A DNA stretch of 5,735 nt from Acidobacteriota bacterium (GTDB lineage Bacteria; Acidobacteriota; Terriglobia; UBA7540), in contig JAJYJL010000621.1 in NCBI GenBank assembly GCA_021789565.1, positions 1 to 5,735 on the forward strand, read 5' to 3'. The translations under genes and the position numbers were made by a program. Below, one piece after another: positions 4,852 through 5,735 of the stretch. How positions within the stretch are numbered: the first letter of the stretch is position 1; each line of letters opens with the position of its first letter. The notes under the pieces were generated by a model. It did not search any database and was not told the origin of the DNA. It was given only the letters and a program-made list of their open reading frames with translations.

Positions 4852-5735
4852 ATGAAAAGAAATAGAGTTTACGTTTATGCGATATTAGGCACTTCACTAA
4901 TCGTATCAGTGATGGTTGCTGCCATGCTCAGTTGTGGAGGCAGCACGACTCCAACAACCGCGACAAACGCGACGGTAACTACCTACATCACTGATCCGGC
5001 GACCTGTTCCTCAAATTCATCCCCCACCGGTTCATTCAACAACGTTTATGTCACCATTACGAAGGTTACCGCCAACGTCAACGCGGACGCTGGACCGGAT
5101 GACAGTGGCTGGCAGACTGTAGTGGACCTGACCAGTAGTCCGATGCAGATTGACCTTCTCAGCTTGGAGAGCAAGACCTGCTTGTTGGACGAACTGGGCC
5201 ACACGTCGCTGCCGGCGGGTAAGTATCAACAGATTCGGCTGTACCTGCTGAGTAACAGTCCGTCACCGGCTCCATCAATTACCAACAACTGCGGCACCGC
5301 CGGTTGGAACTGCGTAGTGCCGAAGGACAATGGAGTAGTTGGCAGCCCGGAAGAACTGCAATTAAGCAGCGAATCACAAACAGGCATTAAGATTCCGGCG
5401 GCGCAGATTGCTTCGGGTGGACTTACGGTGACGGTAGGGCAAGCAGTTGACTTGGGCATAAATTTCGACACGTGCGACTCCCTGGTGCATGAAGGGAACG
5501 GTATGTGGCGCCTGAAACCTGTCCTCCATGCCGGCGAAATTTCTACCAATACCGATACTCTGACGGGCACTGTGATTGACGCGACTACGCAGCAACCGAT
5601 CATGAATGCCGTGGTCTCACTCGAACAGGACGACGGTGCCGGTGTGGATACCGTAAGCATAGCAACCACGACCGACGCCAACGGCAATTTCTCGTTCTGC
5701 AACAACAACCTTGAGATGGGCGCCGTTTATGATGT
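4852..5735 (+). CDS. DUF4382-like lipoprotein with a carboxypeptidase-regulatory-like domain (partial, open at window end)
   Basis: The frame stays open from this ATG to the window edge (294 codons seen, C-terminus missing). Residues 1-27 form a signal peptide: MKRNR, a hydrophobic core, then MLSC with Cys28 as the probable lipidated residue, followed by GG and a Thr-rich linker (31-45). This fits a type II signal peptide, although Met at -3 is not the commonest choice. Residues about 42-230 resemble DUF4382: FNNVYVTITKV (62-72), GWQTVVDL (86-93), the IDLLSLES strand (100-107), LPAGKYQQIRLYL (120-132) and the closing RLKPVLHAGE (220-229). From about 236, LTGTVIDATTQQPIMNAVVS and TTTDANGNFSF (272-282) match the start of a carboxypeptidase-regulatory-like beta-sandwich. 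The protein is likely surface- or periplasm-exposed and may bind a carbohydrate or protein partner; its actual role is unknown. The spacing before it suggests its own promoter. Confidence 0.85.
   Translation, partial: MKRNRVYVYAILGTSLIVSVMVAAMLSCGGSTTPTTATNATVTTYITDPATCSSNSSPTGSFNNVYVTITKVTANVNADAGPDDSGWQTVVDLTSSPMQIDLLSLESKTCLLDELGHTSLPAGKYQQIRLYLLSNSPSPAPSITNNCGTAGWNCVVPKDNGVVGSPEELQLSSESQTGIKIPAAQIASGGLTVTVGQAVDLGINFDTCDSLVHEGNGMWRLKPVLHAGEISTNTDTLTGTVIDATTQQPIMNAVVSLEQDDGAGVDTVSIATTTDANGNFSFCNNNLEMGAVYD

Noticed and set aside
5226..5708. Minus-strand 160-codon frame opposite the lipoprotein
   Set aside because: The plus strand has a perfect ribosome site, a signal peptide and two domain-like patterns; the antisense translation has none.

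Overview
The window reads as ordinary chromosomal DNA from a free-living bacterium of moderate GC content. The combination of genes suggests Acidobacteriota: a lipoprotein with a DUF4382-type fold joined to a carboxypeptidase-regulatory-like domain, an orphan membrane-anchored coiled-coil protein, and a CCA-adding/poly(A) polymerase family enzyme. That assignment is inferred from gene style and recalled family distribution, not from a marker gene. No phage, insertion sequence, CRISPR array, tRNA or rRNA was seen.

Layout, left to right. (1) 5-1324 (+) encodes a tRNA nucleotidyltransferase/poly(A) polymerase family enzyme with a C-terminal HD domain. (2) 1325-1465 (-) is a 46-residue single-pass membrane protein with a strong ribosome binding site. 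It converges on gene 1 so tightly that the two stop codons abut in the palindrome TGATCA. (3) 1466-1813 is a divergent intergenic region holding the upstream signals of gene 2 and of the next gene. (4) 1814-2854 (+) is a cytoplasmic Gfo/Idh/MocA-family NAD(P)-dependent oxidoreductase of the glucose-fructose-oxidoreductase type. (5) 2855-3340 has no credible gene but contains the best regulatory signal of the window, a near-consensus sigma-54 (-24/-12) promoter at 3121-3136. A perfect inverted repeat lies about 105 bases before it. (6) 3341-4264 (+) is a membrane-anchored coiled-coil protein with a C-terminal beta-rich domain of unknown function, presumably driven by that promoter. (7) 4265-4851 is a 587-base stretch with a possible terminator and no convincing gene. 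(8) 4852 to the window end (+) is the first 294 codons of a predicted lipoprotein, still open at the edge.

The genes do not form an obvious pathway or operon. Each appears to be its own transcription unit: the plus-strand genes are separated by hundreds of bases, and gene 2 points the other way. Gene 1 belongs to tRNA 3'-end maturation or RNA tailing, gene 4 to sugar or polyol redox chemistry, and genes 2, 6 and 8 to the cell envelope. I do not see a clear new multi-gene system. The points most worth following are the sigma-54 control of the coiled-coil protein, the small membrane protein packed against gene 1, and the two-domain lipoprotein.
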